From Phoronis australis (taxonomy: Eukaryota > Phoronida > Phoronidae), in contig NMRA01000001.1 in NCBI GenBank assembly GCA_002633005.1, positions 441,299 through 505,298 of the forward strand: DNA of 64,000 nt, in the 5' to 3' direction. Under the pieces are notes generated by a model that had not been told where the DNA came from, made no database searches, and saw nothing but the letters and a program-made list of their open reading frames with translations. Both the position numbers and the translations under genes were made by a program. Each line of letters starts with the position of its first letter. Within the stretch, counting starts at the first letter, position 1. Below, in pieces: positions 46,837 to 58,629 of the stretch.

Positions 46837-48377
46837 GCTTACATAACTAAGAGCGAATTGCATCATCCATTGAGCAATGCAAAAGAGCATTCAACAATAC
46901 AACTGTTTGGCATTAATTCTGCATTCACTAGAGGGTTTACAAAAATTTATTCATAGGTTATCGCCACCGTTAATCTCTGGCTATGTCAACACTTGAAAAA
47001 GGTCACTAGACATTAACAGAGTGATTCAACTTAGTATTACTCTAATTACTGATTTACCAAGTTGACAAAATACTTCAGTTAGGACTTCCCAAATATAACA
47101 AATCACTCAGCAGCCTAGTAAAGTAAAGAGAGCTCAAGCTGACAATTATTATTTATTTTGCACAACTAACATTTTTTGAAACGCAAAGGATGAAAAACTA
47201 ATTCATAAAAGACTTCTGCAGCCACCTACTTTAAATCTGCAAGTTTCTATTCAACGTTCCAATATACTCCAAGCTGTCTGAGCGTGTAATACGTGTAAAA
47301 TTTTCACCCCGAGGTAGGCCAACCGAAGTAGCCAGCACAATAACTCGGCGCAGTCAAGACTATTGAGCGCGTTGTCATTCTGGAATTCTGAACAATGCAT
47401 CTCAGTAATTCACTACTTAAATTAGTTCCATTAGCAGTGAGCCTGATGTAATTATCACGTTAATTAATTACTCACACAACATGAGCTGTTAATACAGCCA
47501 TTTACACCAGCGATAAAAGTCCACTAAGCAGTAAATCCATATGCCTCAGTGGTTGCATCACGGCCATTTTGTGTTGAGGGGCAACATTGGATTAAATACT
47601 TCCAAATCGGGGAAAAGACAATAAGGCCGTTCCGGATTACAGAGTGACACTCGAATTTCGCTGTATTTACCCACAATGCTGTAAACATCCTTCAAGCACA
47701 TTTGCTGCCTTGTTTTCGTGCCTTTGGAGTTTCACGTTATTTGTTGCTGCCCGATTCTTTACAAGTTTTCTCGGATGCATTACTCAATTCACCCTTCAAA
47801 TGACAATACTGCTGTACTGTGGGCTGCAACTCCATCACGAGATAGTTTAATAAACTGGACAAAAGCTCGTGGATGCGTAATGGGAAATTTTTTGCTTTCC
47901 CGACATAAGTGAGAGACATGAAAATGTGTCTGATTTTAAAAACGAGGTCACGCGCTTTCTTATCTATGAGACATGAAGGAGATTAATCTATCCCCATGTA
48001 ATAGGGACAACCCCATTGCTACAATTTCTACTTTGTCAAATATTGGTCGGTTAGAGTTGCTCTATGTAAATCACATACCGGTAAACAATGAAATGAGATT
48101 CTCTCCATTGACATATTTTGCACATACATTTTACGGAACGAAACTCCACTTTTCTGCCATTATTTGCGACTGAACTGAAGTATTTGGAGCATGGGTGAAA
48201 GGGAGGCAGGTGATCCCACGTGGTGGAAAACGGATGAATAATAGGAAAATGGGTTTTAGAAAAACATGTTTTGAATTGGAAATCTGTGGTTTATCTTTTA
48301 ACTGATATTTAAAAATAATTTTCTGCCACTGTAAGTCGGCACGATTTGGACACAAATAGGACAAGAATTGCACTCAC

Positions 48378-48403
48378 ATCAACTTCCTGAAGGTTTGCGA
48401 CAT
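48378..48403 (-). CDS. Gene M, exon 1 (translation start), residues 1-9
   Basis: ATG at 48403 (A at -3) followed by SQTFRKL and the split codon AT; donor GAT|gtgagt is near-perfect. Joined to the seven further exons it gives an open frame of 215 codons ending at TAA 25139, spanning 23.3 kb. The order of exon phases (2,1,0,1,1,1,1) is consistent throughout. No signal peptide or membrane segment is seen; the product is hydrophilic, Ser- and Asn-rich and acidic in the middle, so cytoplasmic or nuclear by inference. Function unknown. Confidence 0.55.
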
Positions 48404-48560
48404 TTTTTATTCATGTAACAACAGGAGCATTTATTAGCATTTTTACAAAATTATCCGATTGGATTATGGGGATCGGTGTTTGCGGACAACGGCTTCGCCT
48501 ATTCGAATGCTCCAAGGGAGTTGAGAAGGATTAAGATTTGTCCGATCAGACCAATTTATA
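48404..48560 (-). promoter_or_regulatory. Candidate promoter/5' UTR of gene M
   Basis: The stretch just upstream of the M start contains a local rise in CpG (about 48471-48545, e.g. GATCGG, TGCGGACAACGG, TTCGCCTATTCG) within an otherwise CpG-poor region. No TATA box at a convincing distance. Confidence 0.3.
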
Positions 48561-48845
48561 ATGGTCACATGCCTAAATTTTGGCATTTTAATTTTATTTG
48601 ACAAGGTTCAAACCATAAAAATGACATCATACTACAGTCAAACTGTATCAGTTAGGGACGCAATTTGGAGTACATGTGGAATTACCTTTCGTTAAATTTC
48701 TCAACAAAAATAACTTTTCAGGAAAATTAATCTTTGATTTAAGCATGGTTTGTAAGATGTAGCTATTATCAAATAACATTTAGTAAAAGTGTGTGAACAC
48801 ATGCAACAATGTGGTAAGTGTCTGAAAAAATAGAAATACACGTAC

Positions 48846-48881
48846 AGCAATTATAGCAATTATAGCAATTATAGCAATTAT
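48846..48881. repeat. Nine-base repeat AGCAATTAT, four copies
   Basis: Perfect units at 48846, 48855, 48864 and 48873. The same word ends the inverted repeats of the local MITEs, so it may have grown from a MITE terminus. Confidence 0.85.
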
Positions 48882-49207
48882 TTTTGTTTCAAATTGAAGA
48901 ACCTTTATCATAGTCATCTGAACTGCTAAAATTGATCAACTGCAGGGAGAATGTGCCCTTGACCTTCAAAATACAAAGTTTCTCTGTATCCTGCGTCAAC
49001 AACCAATATTACTGCAACAAAAGTTGTTTGCTAGTGCTAAGGAGAACTGTTTTCATCTAAACATTGAACGATTTGTGGCATTAATGATTGAGGAAGAAAT
49101 CTAAGAATAGGCTGTTCTTTAGTGATTCTTGGTGACTATAAGACTCGGAAAATGGCTTTCATATTTTTGACAAAGGGCATTGTAGTTAACTACAGGTGTT
49201 TTAGCTA

Positions 49208-49606
49208 TACAGGGTGAAACAAAATGTTATGATAACACTCCGAAGATTGATGAAAACCAGAAAATGGTCTCGCACGGAACTTATCTTGTTTTTTGTAAAT
49301 CCAAAAATCCTAAATTTTCCTTCATAAGGCAAGGAAATTCTTCTGTTTGGGACAAAAATAATGCTAAAATTGACATATTTCACTTTTTCAGAGGCTTATC
49401 ACCTTGTTACATAATCACATAGTCAAAATCTACCAAATGTTGTTTGCTAATACTAATAGCCAAGCCATACACAGCACGTTGAAAACAAAGCATATTTTCC
49501 TGTACTTTTTATTGTTTCAGAAAATGAAAAAGGTCAAATTTGGCAATTATTTTTGTTCAAAATTCTTGGCAAGATTTTGTCATACTCAATTTTTGAACAC
49601 CCTGTA
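49208..49606. mobile_element. Tc1/mariner-like MITE with TACAGGGTG ends (399 bp)
   Basis: TACAGGGTG at 49208 and CACCCTGTA at 49598-49606 are perfect inverted repeats, flanked by TA (49206-49207 and 49607-49608). No transposase frame inside. Confidence 0.75.
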
Positions 49607-49649
49607 TATTGAGATGGTATATTAACTGTGTTGGAAGAGATTCATTATT

Positions 49650-52600
49650 CTTCAATTGACCGTATAAGTTACATATGGTTCACTGTAAGGTCAACATTAT
49701 TTCTTCTGCAGCATAGTGCAAAGTCAAAATAGAGTTTATTTCCCAAATTTTCTCAACAAAAATGAAAATTAAAGTTTCTATTAGCCATCACTGCGTCCAA
49801 AGCTTCATTCCGTCAAGAAATGCTGGAAAATTAGGACTGGCCGTAGGCAAATACCCTATTCAGACAATGCAGTGGGGGGGTAGCCTACCGACGAATGGCA
49901 ATGCGGATAAGCGGCTAAACCAACATCGTGAGGCCTACACATTTGTTAGAAACTTTTATAAAAAGTCACTCTTTCACTGAGTTTTCCACATAACATCCAT
50001 TTGAATCTATCCGAAGTCACCCCTTAACCTTATCTCAGAGTCACAGCAGCGGCTTGTCAGTAGACCTATTCACAGTTCGTAACTTCCATCGTTCTGTTGA
50101 CTTAGTGGGCAGCAGAAGACAGAAGTGCGGAATGCTGTGGCCGAGAGGTAGAGCTGCAACATGTTGAACCAGCGCCCCCTAAACCAGCACTTGGGCATTA
50201 CCAGGCCAGATTATCTGCCCACAAACTACTATGTGGTATATTCAGACCACAGATCTCTATCACAAAAAATTATATACTTTAGACGAAAAAGGCATGACAT
50301 TGTCTTGTGACATCTGGAATAAAATTAAGGGTTGCTAACCACCTGCTTTTGATAGCAAATTCTGCTTTCGTGTCACCTGAGTAAATTGTTTCTTTCCTAA
50401 ACTACGGAGCGCACCTCACGAAACATTGCTTTTCGCGTCTCGTTATCGACAGTTCCAGGTGAGCCGACTCGTAGACGACACGGCCTCGCCATGACTCATT
50501 GGGATGCCGTAGAGTGATTATCTTCCATGAATAAGTAATAGTAAAATAACAATACAATACCTATGTTAGTTCTTACCAAAGATGAAATAGCACACCCGAA
50601 TCCAGAGGGAACGAATTCCAGGTTGAAGTTTATTCTTGAATTTTGAGACGAAATATTAAATGTCGTCATCCGTTTACTTTATAAGCCAAGAGTAGCACGT
50701 ATTATTTTACATAAATCCGGTCAGATTATCTCCTCATGGGGTATTTTCAGACGAAAACAAATTGACAATATCGTATTTATGAAATATCCGACATCAAAAG
50801 CAATACCAAGCGACCATTTGATAACTAGGCTTCGTTTCAAAATACGCATGTGGTTCAGCAGCGTGGCTACCCGTGTACCCGGTTCCGTGTGTCAGCCGTG
50901 CGCACCCTTTTAGACTACAATATGTCCTATTACGATTTATGCTAGCTAACATCCTGTTGCCAAATAAAAACCTTGTTAAGGTCACTGACAACACCTCGGG
51001 ATGACTTGAAACATAAGTTCAAACAGAGTTGTGCGGTAGTAAATGCTATTGACCGGGTTGTCTTGCTTCTAATGGCAATCTGCCTCGACTCCACTGAACG
51101 CGAGGGGTCACTAATTACTGCTTTGAATTCAAATGGTGTTGAACTAACGAACTAGACCTCATTGAGGACACTCGGCAATGCCATATTGTATAATTATACA
51201 TTAGCATCTCTCATGTTTAACGGCCTATACATGTACTGCGCCATGTGGGAGGTCTCTAGTCTCCACCGTTTCAACGGGACCTGTAAACTGTACGGAGAAT
51301 TACTATATTCATTGTCAAACAGAATTGAAGCCCATAAGAAACCAAGCATTTAATCCAGGTTTAAATAATTATACAACTTGTTTGTGGCCAGACGCATCTA
51401 GCGTTTTTTCAGGCGACCACCTCCCCAAGGGCCAGCCAAAAAAACGCAGAAAAAATTCGGCTATGGTATTAGTACTGTCGCGCGAACGTATATCCTTTGT
51501 GCATTGTGGTTGGCACTTGGTCTGAAGTTGTAAGAGGCGTTACACCAACTAAGAGGTCGACTTTACTGAACTTGGGAGGAAACATGCACGGACAAGCGAT
51601 TGTCCGCCAGGTCCCGGATGCAGGGAGTAGGAACCTGCCTGCTCAGCCATTGTTTGAATTCGGCTTCAGTGGAAGTTTGTCAAGTGCTACCGGTCATTTC
51701 TGTTCCGTATCAGACCTCATTAACTGTGACCTGGATCCACACCTGTTAATTGTCTCATTATCCGGAACAACATTATTTACAACTATCGGTCCTAGTGCTC
51801 ATCACTATATACAACGAACATGTTCTACCCAGATTTAAGGGAGCCCACCCTATTCACGAGCACGGTGAACAATTCACCCACCCCAAAGGAATCCTAGATA
51901 CTCCAATATATACTAGTCTGTTGTCGCGATTCTGAACCAAGCATTATTTCACAACTTCGGCCCGCTGCAGCAAACAATTACGATATTTTTAGATAGAAAT
52001 TAAAAAGTGCTCACAAAAGGTCTTATTATGTTGAAAAAAATATTCAAGATAACCACAAATGTTGCGTTATAGAACTTCCGCCCCGTTGCATTCTGGCAGG
52101 AACTCAACCCAAATATAATAACATGATCGGTAAATCTCTTCCTGTTTCGCTACAAGTTTCATTGTCAGAAAAGTGACCTAGTCATCTACCCCGCGTATCT
52201 ACTGAGAGAGTTGGTAAAGAAGTGTCTCCACACAACATTGGTTTCCATTTGCATACGACCGGACATGCAAGCATTTCTCGCAGTATTAGGAAATCGTCAA
52301 AGACGCGCAGACAGCGGGGCTGCAAAGTCACACCTATATGATTTGACTTTAATTACCTGCACTGAGACGAATCCAATCTCGCATAGGCTCTAAAACGTCA
52401 GTGAGAAAGGCGAGGTTGTTTTTTATCTCCGACCGATCCAGCTAGGGGGTTCAGCTCCTGTGTGTAAACTGCACTCCACTAAGAGAATTAGCAAGACTCG
52501 CTCGGGCAATTGAACTGCTCTCAACAGATTGATACCCACTTCCCGTAAATTTTGTTTTCGCAGGTGGAAATGTGGTCAGTTAGATTAAGTTACCATAAGA

Positions 52601-53080
52601 GTGTAATTATCATAAGGAGACCATTAGAGTCCCTATACGGTTCATAATTGAAGACCTTCTCCAACAGAAATTGGTGTTAAACAGTACTAATTACGATAAC
52701 AATATTCTAATTCAGGACACTAAAAAGATATTATTTTCCTAATAGTCAGGGCCATTATGGGTTTTCAAAACAAATGAGAAAATGGTGTGAACGCCGACAA
52801 AAATATGTTTTCTATAAAGAAAATGCCTTTCTCTGTATTCCATCGGAACTGAACCCTGGTTTTCTCTCAAAAACAAAAGTTTTGATTCAAGCCACGTACC
52901 GTTGTAAATGGGTCATATCTTGTTATTTACTCACTTTGCAAGTGATCTCGGGGCTCTGGAAGAACTGATAGTTAAAATTTCAGGTCGTGTCGTGACCTGA
53001 GATTCTATGAGCTTAGTAGGAAGAGAAAATGAAGTGTCGCTTCTTCAACGTGTGAATGCCACTTTAATTACTAGTTTTAC
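49650..53080. other. Intergenic sequence, no supported gene
   Basis: CpG becomes common again from about 49.9 kb. The longest frame (51497-51838, plus, 113 codons) has no recognisable features. A weak tRNA-like GTGGCCGAGAGGTAGAGCTG occurs at 50139. Nothing else seen. Confidence 0.45.
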
Positions 53081-53131
53081 AGACACGTTCTTATAATAAA
53101 CACGATACTTTTCACAATACAAAGACAAAGA

Positions 53132-53355
<224 letters not shown>

Positions 53356-53580
53356 TATTGTACAACTACTTAGAAATTTTACAAAAACAGTTAGTGTGAC
53401 TAGAGATGCCTCAGTCTCCAGAATCCATTGTACGTGGCACAGTGTGAACGAGTGATCAAATCCTTCAATGGCAAGAGAAAGAACCGATTTTAGTGCATAA
53501 ATTTGACAAACCAGGAATGCGTTCCACAGACGCACGGGCTGAGACAAAAGGCAAGGCCACTCAAGACCAAGCGAGTGCAA

Positions 53581-56030
53581 AGTGAATCTGTGAGTATAGT
53601 CTGGAACTTACTAGCGTATACTCCAACAGAATGTGGGCCAGTGACGTCATTAGTCGGTGAGGTTGGGTTGTCGAATTAGCATAGGATCGAGTTCAGTTCC
53701 GTTCCATAAGCGAATATTTTTCGCCGCACGTGCAGTCCAAAGTTCTTAGGATTTAAGAATCGTGGTCATACTTCAGGGCAGCCCAGTGCATGGCATTCTT
53801 TTAAACTACAGCATCAGCTTCAGATGTCCGACCCGCGCGTTCGGGGTTCTACTATAAAGCCAACCTTCACGATATAAAAGCCAAGACCCAGGCCATGCAT
53901 ATTGCGCTTATCAGCAGTAGTGGGACCTCAGCTATCCTGAGTAAACTGTGTAATCGCCTCAGTACAAGAATTTTTCAGGAGCCCTCAAGAAAAAGCTCCA
54001 ACAAAACGTTCGGCCTCATGTCAATTTTAAAAACAGAAACCAATTTTATTCTGTATTTATTTGTGAATGATCCTTTTTCAGCGCGTTAACATTTTTTCCA
54101 AAACAATAACATTTAATATGGAATTTTCAAGTTTGATTTTCAAGTTTACTTAATTACTGCTGATGCACCAGGAAAATAGCTACCCCGGCGCTGAGTAACA
54201 CTGGGATGTACTTTCTATGAAAAATAAAAGGTTGACAAAAATCGCAAATATGTACAAAACAGTAATTTACAGACTAGGCCTGCTTCAGTAACATCATCCT
54301 ATTGATGTGACTCGTTTTACTTAACATTGGCGCCATTATGGACAACGATATCTTTAAAAAGGTTCTTAACAGCCACTGTCATTCCCGACAGCTAATTTCC
54401 CAAGTATGGTGAATCCACGCCGATACTAATTTGGTTTAACTCACCCAGCTCTTGTGCCTATCCAAACTAGTGACGCAAGCTGAAATCCACTACAACCAGT
54501 GAAACACAGGCACGCTTCAAACGATCTATACACACAGTGAGTAGTCTATTCATCCACCGGACATAACTTTTGTAATCCTTTCGGTGGAAAAATATTTAAT
54601 CTTGTTAACTCGGAAAAACCAGATCCGCTCAACAGGACCTATTCAAAACCTTTGACACAATGAAGTTTACGCTTACTCGAGCCTACCCGTTTCTTTCCAA
54701 GTTGAATGTTATCACTGACAATCCAACTCTATTCACGCTGCGAGTTTCACTAATATTTGTATTGAGTTTTCATTATCAATATTTGAACAGGATGTGTGTA
54801 TTATAATCTCGCCACGCCAAGCAGTCTTGCTCAATACCGAATATTAGACTCTCTTCAGATCTCCAACAAAAACGGACCCCTCTTCACATCTGCCGTTGGA
54901 CTTTGGGAGCACAGCATGACAACACGAACCCAAAAGTTAGAAATACCTGTCATATTTTGTCCAGGTACAAAAGAAAGACCATGCTGATAATGAACAGCTT
55001 AGAAATATCTGCACGTGATTGGTTCGGTTCTCCAGGTACAAGGATGTTCAGACAAGCTCATGCATAAAGTATGGTTAAATTGATTTAATGTCGACAACGA
55101 TAGGGATACTAAACAGCCATGATCGTCATAAGTGGTCATGATATCATTGGCTCGTGCGGCACCTCGTGCATTGACAGTCAGCCTGCATTCGTATTGTCAG
55201 CATCACGGACATCGCGAACTCAAGGGTAAAAACAAACGCTTAGTAGCACCCTGTGCATGCTGCTATTAGTTGAAGTGAAAGAGAAATAATAAAAAAAAAC
55301 ACTCATCTGATAAAAATGAGAATGGTTGGCAGAAATGAACTGAATGTTTACATTTTTACAAAAGCAAGCGAGCAATATTTCAGCTTAACTAGATGATCAT
55401 TCTACACATTCTTTGTAGGATTTTTTGCACTAGAATTTATGGCTGTTTGTCAGTCTAGTTGGGAGACAGGTGATGTACAACGTTTTGTACAACAGTACGG
55501 GACGTTCATTTAACATCGTTTTCTGTGAGAAAGTGTTGATGAATTAAAACAGCACCTTCGACAGAAGGATGTGTATGACATTTTATTCGTACAGACCCTT
55601 TACCCTTTCATGCGGGCCCTTTATTCTGTACATCCAACATAGCTGCAAAACACTTATTTAGTTCACACCAATACAATAAATTATTCATCGCTCTTGATTG
55701 TTACCAGTGCGACATTGAATTCAACCAATCTCAAGCCCGGTAATAGTAAACGGGGCCCTAATTAACGACTCTTCTATTAAACATATAATGTAGGTAGAAA
55801 TTGGATTATAGACTTGCTGATTTGAAAACCTTTCGTCTTCATTGCCGTCGACCGTCATGTTACGTGATATATAAGCATTTGGTGACGCCATTTTAATTTT
55901 TCAGCTAAAACCCAGTCGTGCTTAGAATGTAATGATTAGATGTGACAGCAGGCGTCTCAGTGCCTGTGTGGGGACTTCACTCTTCTTGAAATCAGTTAGG
56001 TAATCATTTGTTTATACTAGCAAAACGCGC
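53581..56030. other. Intergenic sequence, no supported gene
   Basis: CpG-containing, AT-rich sequence with only short frames. No repeats or RNA genes recognised. Confidence 0.45.
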
Positions 56031-56142
56031 CACCCACCCATCTGCTACCGCTACTACAGTTGATATTACTACTATGACCACTGCTATTATAGTACTACCT
56101 CAGACCAGTGCTGAGATACTACTACTATCATTATTAACAGTA

Positions 56143-56252
56143 ATGTTAATACCACTACCACTACCACTACCACTGCCACTGCCACTACGACTACGACTAC
56201 GACTACGACTACCACTGCCACTACGACTACGACTACCACTAGCACTACCATT
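56143..56252. repeat. ACTACC/ACTACG hexanucleotide-type repeat
   Basis: Alternating blocks of CTACCA, CTGCCA and CTACGA units, giving Leu/Pro/Arg-rich frames on the plus strand and poly-Val on the minus strand. Not coding. Confidence 0.9.
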
Positions 56253-56344
56253 ACTTGCTGCTGATAGCTACAGTTACTGGTGTCTCTACTACCAAGATAC
56301 AAAACTAACTGCCTCCGTGCTAATGCTAAAAGACGAAGTTTAAA

Positions 56345-58225
56345 GATAGAATACCTAGGTAGGATTTTCATTGACGAATGGGAGGAAGTCCTTTAGGATG
56401 GGCACCAAATGCCCTGTCCGGCCGTCGAGGTGGGTTTCATGACTAAATGTCTTAAGAATTTTGCCGTGACAGTGCAAAAAAACTGAATGACGACCGAATA
56501 ACGTTGGAGATATTTGTTCAGACAGAACACGTATGGACGGTGTAGCATTCGAGGTATGTTCTTGGCAAAAACGTCAGATTTTCACCGGTACCCATGCTCA
56601 CATCCAGGTATTGCAAAAGGCAGGTGCAATATTCGCCATTAGTGCACTTTCAGTTGAGTTCTCTACCCACTCCAGGCCATCCGTTCATGTCCAATCTGAT
56701 CCTTCAGAACCAATTAGAATAAAAGCGGTCCTGACTCAGACCGAGGCGGACCTTAACTGTTCACGAACGGTTCCTTGAGTGGACCTTCAACTGACCCCGG
56801 AGGTGCATTCACACCCGTCGCACCCGTGGCACCCCTCTCCCTCGATTATGGACATATTAATCTCCAGCTTGTGCTTAGTCATAAAGATTTGATGACGTGG
56901 GCGATATCAGAACGGGTGTAATGTGACGAAACCCTTAGAGTTTAACGACAAAAAAAAACGCTTTGTGATAGTGAGCAGTGACGGTTATTGGAAATATCTT
57001 CTGAAATTGACGGTGTACAAGACTACTTGTGGGGGAGGGGTGTACTCTAATCGTTAGACAAAGAACTATTAGTGGCGGGAGTTACACGGAACTTTGTATA
57101 ATAGTATTTACGACAATAGAAAAAGAAGAAAAAGGAGAGGAAAAACGCTTCAAGAAGATTTTCAAAGTTTCTTAAATTTGGAACAAGCATTTAAGGATAT
57201 TGCTTTTGCCATACAACAACACTATTTCCGAAAGCTGTTCTTTCCGTCTTTTTTCTTTAAGACGACACCTATATTTCGCTTTACACTAATTCAACAACAG
57301 AAAACCTTTTCATAAAACTACGACCGGTGAGCGTCGCTGTTTACAACTTGTAGTTGTACTACGTTGCTGTCAATTTACATTTTCCATTTTCGTTTCTTTT
57401 TCTGTAAACATAGTTGTCCTACAATATGCAGTGTGGCAAAGATTTTCCTTTTAAAATTACAATCTTAACATTGATTTTCCGCGACATCGTTAATCATTGA
57501 CTCTTCTAACGCGACATTTAGTGAAAACAAAATGAAAAGATCTTACCATGTGAACTTTAAAGCTTAGAAATCTTCTCTTAAATTTCAGTATACACCTAAC
57601 AGTTTATGTCGGAAACAGTTAGTCAACACACTTTACTTAGTAGACGTCACTTGTTTCTTTCCAATCGGTAACATGGAAACCCTCAAACAGCGTTTATACA
57701 CCTCGCGATCTACTACAACAATGCTTCCCTCCCGGGTCAAACGAAGTCGATTGAATACAGTGTTTGGATTATTGGCAGACCATTGCAATTAACAACAATG
57801 AGAATAATAGTCGCGGATTGAAAAGGTGAACACCTAATACCTTTATAACGCCTCGGGGGCATTGTCAGCTTTCTTACAAAGTTTGTATAAATTATACAGC
57901 CGGCCCACCGCTTGATACTGTATCCTATTAGCGGTCATTGTGTGCTGAAAAGACTTAACATCATTTTTGTTTTTTGAGAACTTTGTCCTTTTCAAGCCCC
58001 GGAGCCATGGTGTAAAATGACTGAGCTGAAATTGGATCTTTTGGTCCGAAGAGAGTTACGTTTTGAATTAGCGTACGTTGGACTACAACCGTACGGTTAA
58101 CAATTAAAACGTCGCAGAACGTGAATTGAGCAGTCTCAAAATATAGCAAGACTTTTTGTATCAGTGACGTCTGTTGGCAATTTCCTTCATACAGTTACCC
58201 TAGACACGTGACTTGCATGTGGGTA
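56345..58225. other. Intergenic sequence, no supported gene
   Basis: No frame with coding character or splice support was found; the plus frame at 57094-57315 is A-rich and low complexity. Confidence 0.4.
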
Positions 58226-58627
58226 CCGGGAATTTCCGTAGATAACCAAATGGGCGTGTATTCGGAAACTGAAAATTTTCAGGCGTTTTAGCAACACCAA
58301 ATAAACGCTCGGGCGTTTATTCGGAAAAGGAAGGCGTGTAAACGGAAAGTCATAATCTTGCTGACTTTGACATCTTTTTACTTAAAACTGCGTTTTTAAA
58401 TTTTATGTTAATAAATGCATAGTTCGCCAACACCTCAATTCGTTTTTATAAATGATAAATGCTCCACAAAACTGAATTTGTGACAAAAAATGACGCTGAG
58501 TAGGCTTTTAAGAGGAAAATTTCCAAATAAACGCCCCACAGTCTGGACACTTGACAATACAAGTTGTAACACCAAATAAACGCCCATGGGCGTTTCATCG
58601 GGCGGGCTTATCTACGGAAAATCCCAG
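58226..58627. mobile_element. MITE with TA flanks and internal GGGCGTTTAT motifs (402 bp)
   Basis: Left end CCGGGAATTTCCGTAGATAA pairs with right end TTATCTACGGAAAATCCCAG. TA on each side (58224-58225, 58628-58629). The interior holds several AAATAAACGC and GGGCGTTT words, two of them in head-to-head palindromes. Confidence 0.78.
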
Positions 58628-58629
58628 TA

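Larger units (their letters stand above)
42562..48377. other. Gene M intron 1
   Basis: AT-rich, CpG-poor, populated by MITE fragments, SINE-like heads and a four-copy AGCAATTAT-type repeat just beyond its right end. Two further plus-strand acceptors (43424 and 43785) are followed by short open frames but I could not attach them to any gene. Confidence 0.5.

Noticed and set aside
53380-53580. Minus frame RLWNAFLVCQIYALKSV resembling the end of a reverse transcriptase
   Set aside because: Only a short resemblance to the RLWNSLP motif; too weak to call a retroelement.
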